This document shows, one piece after another, positions 62,876 to 64,000 of a stretch of DNA of 64,000 nucleotides. The number at the start of each line of letters is the position of its first letter. Within the stretch, counting starts at the first letter, position 1. The DNA comes from Rhizobiales bacterium Y(2018) (GTDB taxonomy: Bacteria > Pseudomonadota > Alphaproteobacteria > Rhizobiales > Aestuariivirgaceae): assembly GCA_005502925.1 (NCBI GenBank), contig SCPD01000012.1:62001-126000 (forward strand), given 5' to 3'. The position numbers and the translations under genes are program-made. The notes under the pieces were generated by a model. The model was given only the letters and a program-made list of their open reading frames with translations, made no database searches and was not told the origin of the DNA.

Positions 62876-63769
62876 CTAAGTCTTGTTTGTAGCTTCAGCC
62901 CGCAGCCACGCGGTGAAAGCGCGGATGGCCGGTGAGGACAGGGCGCGTTGCGGACGGACCAGCCAATGCGTCAGCGGGTGGGTGTTCTTCACCGCGAAAG
63001 GCGTAATCAGGTCACCTTTGGCGAGATGCGCCTCTGCAAGCCGTGCCGGCACCAATGCGACGCCATCGCCTGCGACCGCCGTTTGAATCAGCAGCAAGGT
63101 GGACGCCAGCCGCGGTCCGCTTGTCGCCCAGTCCGGCCTTCCGAGGCCCAGCCTGTCGGTGAAATCCAACCAGGAAATGGCGGGGTCCTCGTCATGCAGC
63201 AGCGGGACCCGCGCCAGATCGGCGGGCTTGTGCAAACGCTGTTTGATCGAGGGGGCAGCGACCACGATCAGAACGTCATCCATCAGCTTCTCGGCTTTGA
63301 CGCCCGGCCACCGGCCGTCGCCCGACCTGATTGCGATGTCGATGCCCGACTGAGCGCCGGGCTCGATCAGCGACTGGCTCTCTGACACCCAGGCATCGAA
63401 AGCCGGATGGCGGGCGCGAAAGCGCTTGAGGCGCGGGATCAGCCATAGAGACGCGAAAGAGGCCGTGGTGTTGATGCGCACGACCTTGCGCCGTGCCGTG
63501 CCGCGTCCGGCCGATTGCGCCGCTTCGGCGATGAGCGCAAAGGCATGGCTTGCGGCCTCGGCAAATCGCGCGCCGGTTTCGGTCGGCATCAGCCGGCCGC
63601 CGCGCCCGCGCGTCAGGAGTGCGGCGCCCAAACTATCCTCGAGCGCCCGGACGCGCCGGCTCACCGCGCCATGGGTGAGGCCCAGCTCGCGCGCCGCGGC
63701 AACTGTCGAGCCGAGGCGGACGACCGTCTCGAACATGCGCACTGCTTCGAGCGGCGGTAATCTGGGCAT
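62876..63769 (-). CDS. LysR-family transcriptional regulator (GcvA-like)
   Basis: 297 residues from ATG 63769 (a GTG at 63793 is an alternative). The N-terminal helix-turn-helix is LPPLEAVRMFETVVRLGSTV, then AAARELGLTHGAVSRRVRAL and LGAALLTRGRGGRLMPTETG. The rest is the LysR effector-binding domain (INTTASFASLWLIPRLKRFR, GIDIAIRSGDGRWPGVKAEK, GVALVPARLAEAHLAKGDLI). The PPLxAVRMFE start and WLIPRL motif place it in the GcvA-like group. Divergent from the FMN reductase gene, 99 bases apart, so it may regulate that gene. Confidence 0.9.
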   Translation of the reverse strand: MPRLPPLEAVRMFETVVRLGSTVAAARELGLTHGAVSRRVRALEDSLGAALLTRGRGGRLMPTETGARFAEAASHAFALIAEAAQSAGRGTARRKVVRINTTASFASLWLIPRLKRFRARHPAFDAWVSESQSLIEPGAQSGIDIAIRSGDGRWPGVKAEKLMDDVLIVVAAPSIKQRLHKPADLARVPLLHDEDPAISWLDFTDRLGLGRPDWATSGPRLASTLLLIQTAVAGDGVALVPARLAEAHLAKGDLITPFAVKNTHPLTHWLVRPQRALSSPAIRAFTAWLRAEATNKT

Positions 63770-63868
63770 GGTCGGGGTGTGACGTGAGCTCACAGGCGGG
63801 GACGATAAGGCGCTGGCGCGGCGGAAGCAATCACCTCATCTCTGCGGCAATGGAAGAGGAGACCTCAC

Positions 63869-64000
63869 ATGCCGACTGTCGCTGTCATCAACGGATCGCT
63901 GCGCCAAGCCTCGTTCAATGGCCGGCTGGCCCGGGCGCTCGCCAAGCTCGCCGCCCCGCATCTCGAATTCCGGCCTCTGAGCATCGCCGACCTGCCGCTC
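63869..64000 (+). CDS. NADPH-dependent FMN reductase family, N-terminal part
   Basis: The first 44 residues of a flavodoxin-like protein cut by the right edge; AGAGGAGA lies six bases upstream of ATG 63869. VAVINGSLRQASFNGRLARA is the phosphate-binding loop of NADPH-dependent FMN reductases (GSLRxxSxN), followed by LAKLAAPHLEFRPLSIADLPL. Such enzymes reduce FMN, quinones or azo compounds in the cytosol. Divergently transcribed from the LysR regulator. Confidence 0.85.
   Translation, partial: MPTVAVINGSLRQASFNGRLARALAKLAAPHLEFRPLSIADLPL

Overview
This is a GC-rich chromosomal segment of an alphaproteobacterium, most probably a member of the Hyphomicrobiales (Rhizobiales). The evidence is the order of the division and cell wall (dcw) cluster, an FtsZ with a long linker ending in [15 protein letters not shown] and CtrA-type sites in front of ftsZ, an ArsR-methyltransferase fusion beside metF, and interspersed palindromic repeats of a kind common in rhizobial genomes. 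I would not name a species from this sequence.

Layout. 1-1.8 kb: end of metF (minus) and its ArsR-methyltransferase regulator with a clear operator. 2-5 kb: an outer-membrane lipid-asymmetry set, MlaA followed by three tandem MlaC-like proteins. 5-9.8 kb: an extensin-like lipoprotein, repeat elements, two exported proteins of unknown function, a YbaL-type antiporter, a small membrane protein and a HIT protein. 9.9-16 kb: a type I secretion operon with a 1006-residue RTX protein carrying a thioredoxin-like WCGPC domain, its ABC exporter and its HlyD adaptor. 16-23.4 kb: a signalling block with a response regulator fused to an EamA transporter, an HPt protein, a large PAS/GAF hybrid kinase and a divergent SARP-like (BTAD/TPR) regulator. 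Heptamers in an 11-bp register occur both upstream of the SARP gene and upstream of the RTX gene, which links the two blocks. 23.4-26.7 kb: small exported or membrane proteins, a TerB/DnaJ protein and a peptidoglycan amidase.

26.8-48.2 kb: the RNase P RNA gene, then rsmH-ftsL-ftsI-murE-murF-mraY-murD-ftsW-murG-murC-murB-ddl-ftsQ-ftsA, mostly overlapping, a terminator, a regulated ftsZ promoter, ftsZ, a terminator, bamD and recN. mraZ and lpxC are not at their usual places. ligA lies 12 kb further on.

49-60 kb is the most interesting accessory region. A nucleoside hydrolase and a LacI repressor face an eight-kilobase operon of two tandem S-adenosylhomocysteine hydrolase (AHCY)-like proteins, a sugar-type ABC transporter and an MTA/SAH-deaminase-like amidohydrolase. 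Together these suggest uptake and breakdown of a thionucleoside such as S-adenosylhomocysteine by deamination, thioether hydrolysis and glycosidic cleavage. The second AHCY-like protein has lost two active-site histidines. The region ends with a YqjI-like PadR metal regulator, ligA, a LysR regulator and the start of an NADPH-dependent FMN reductase.
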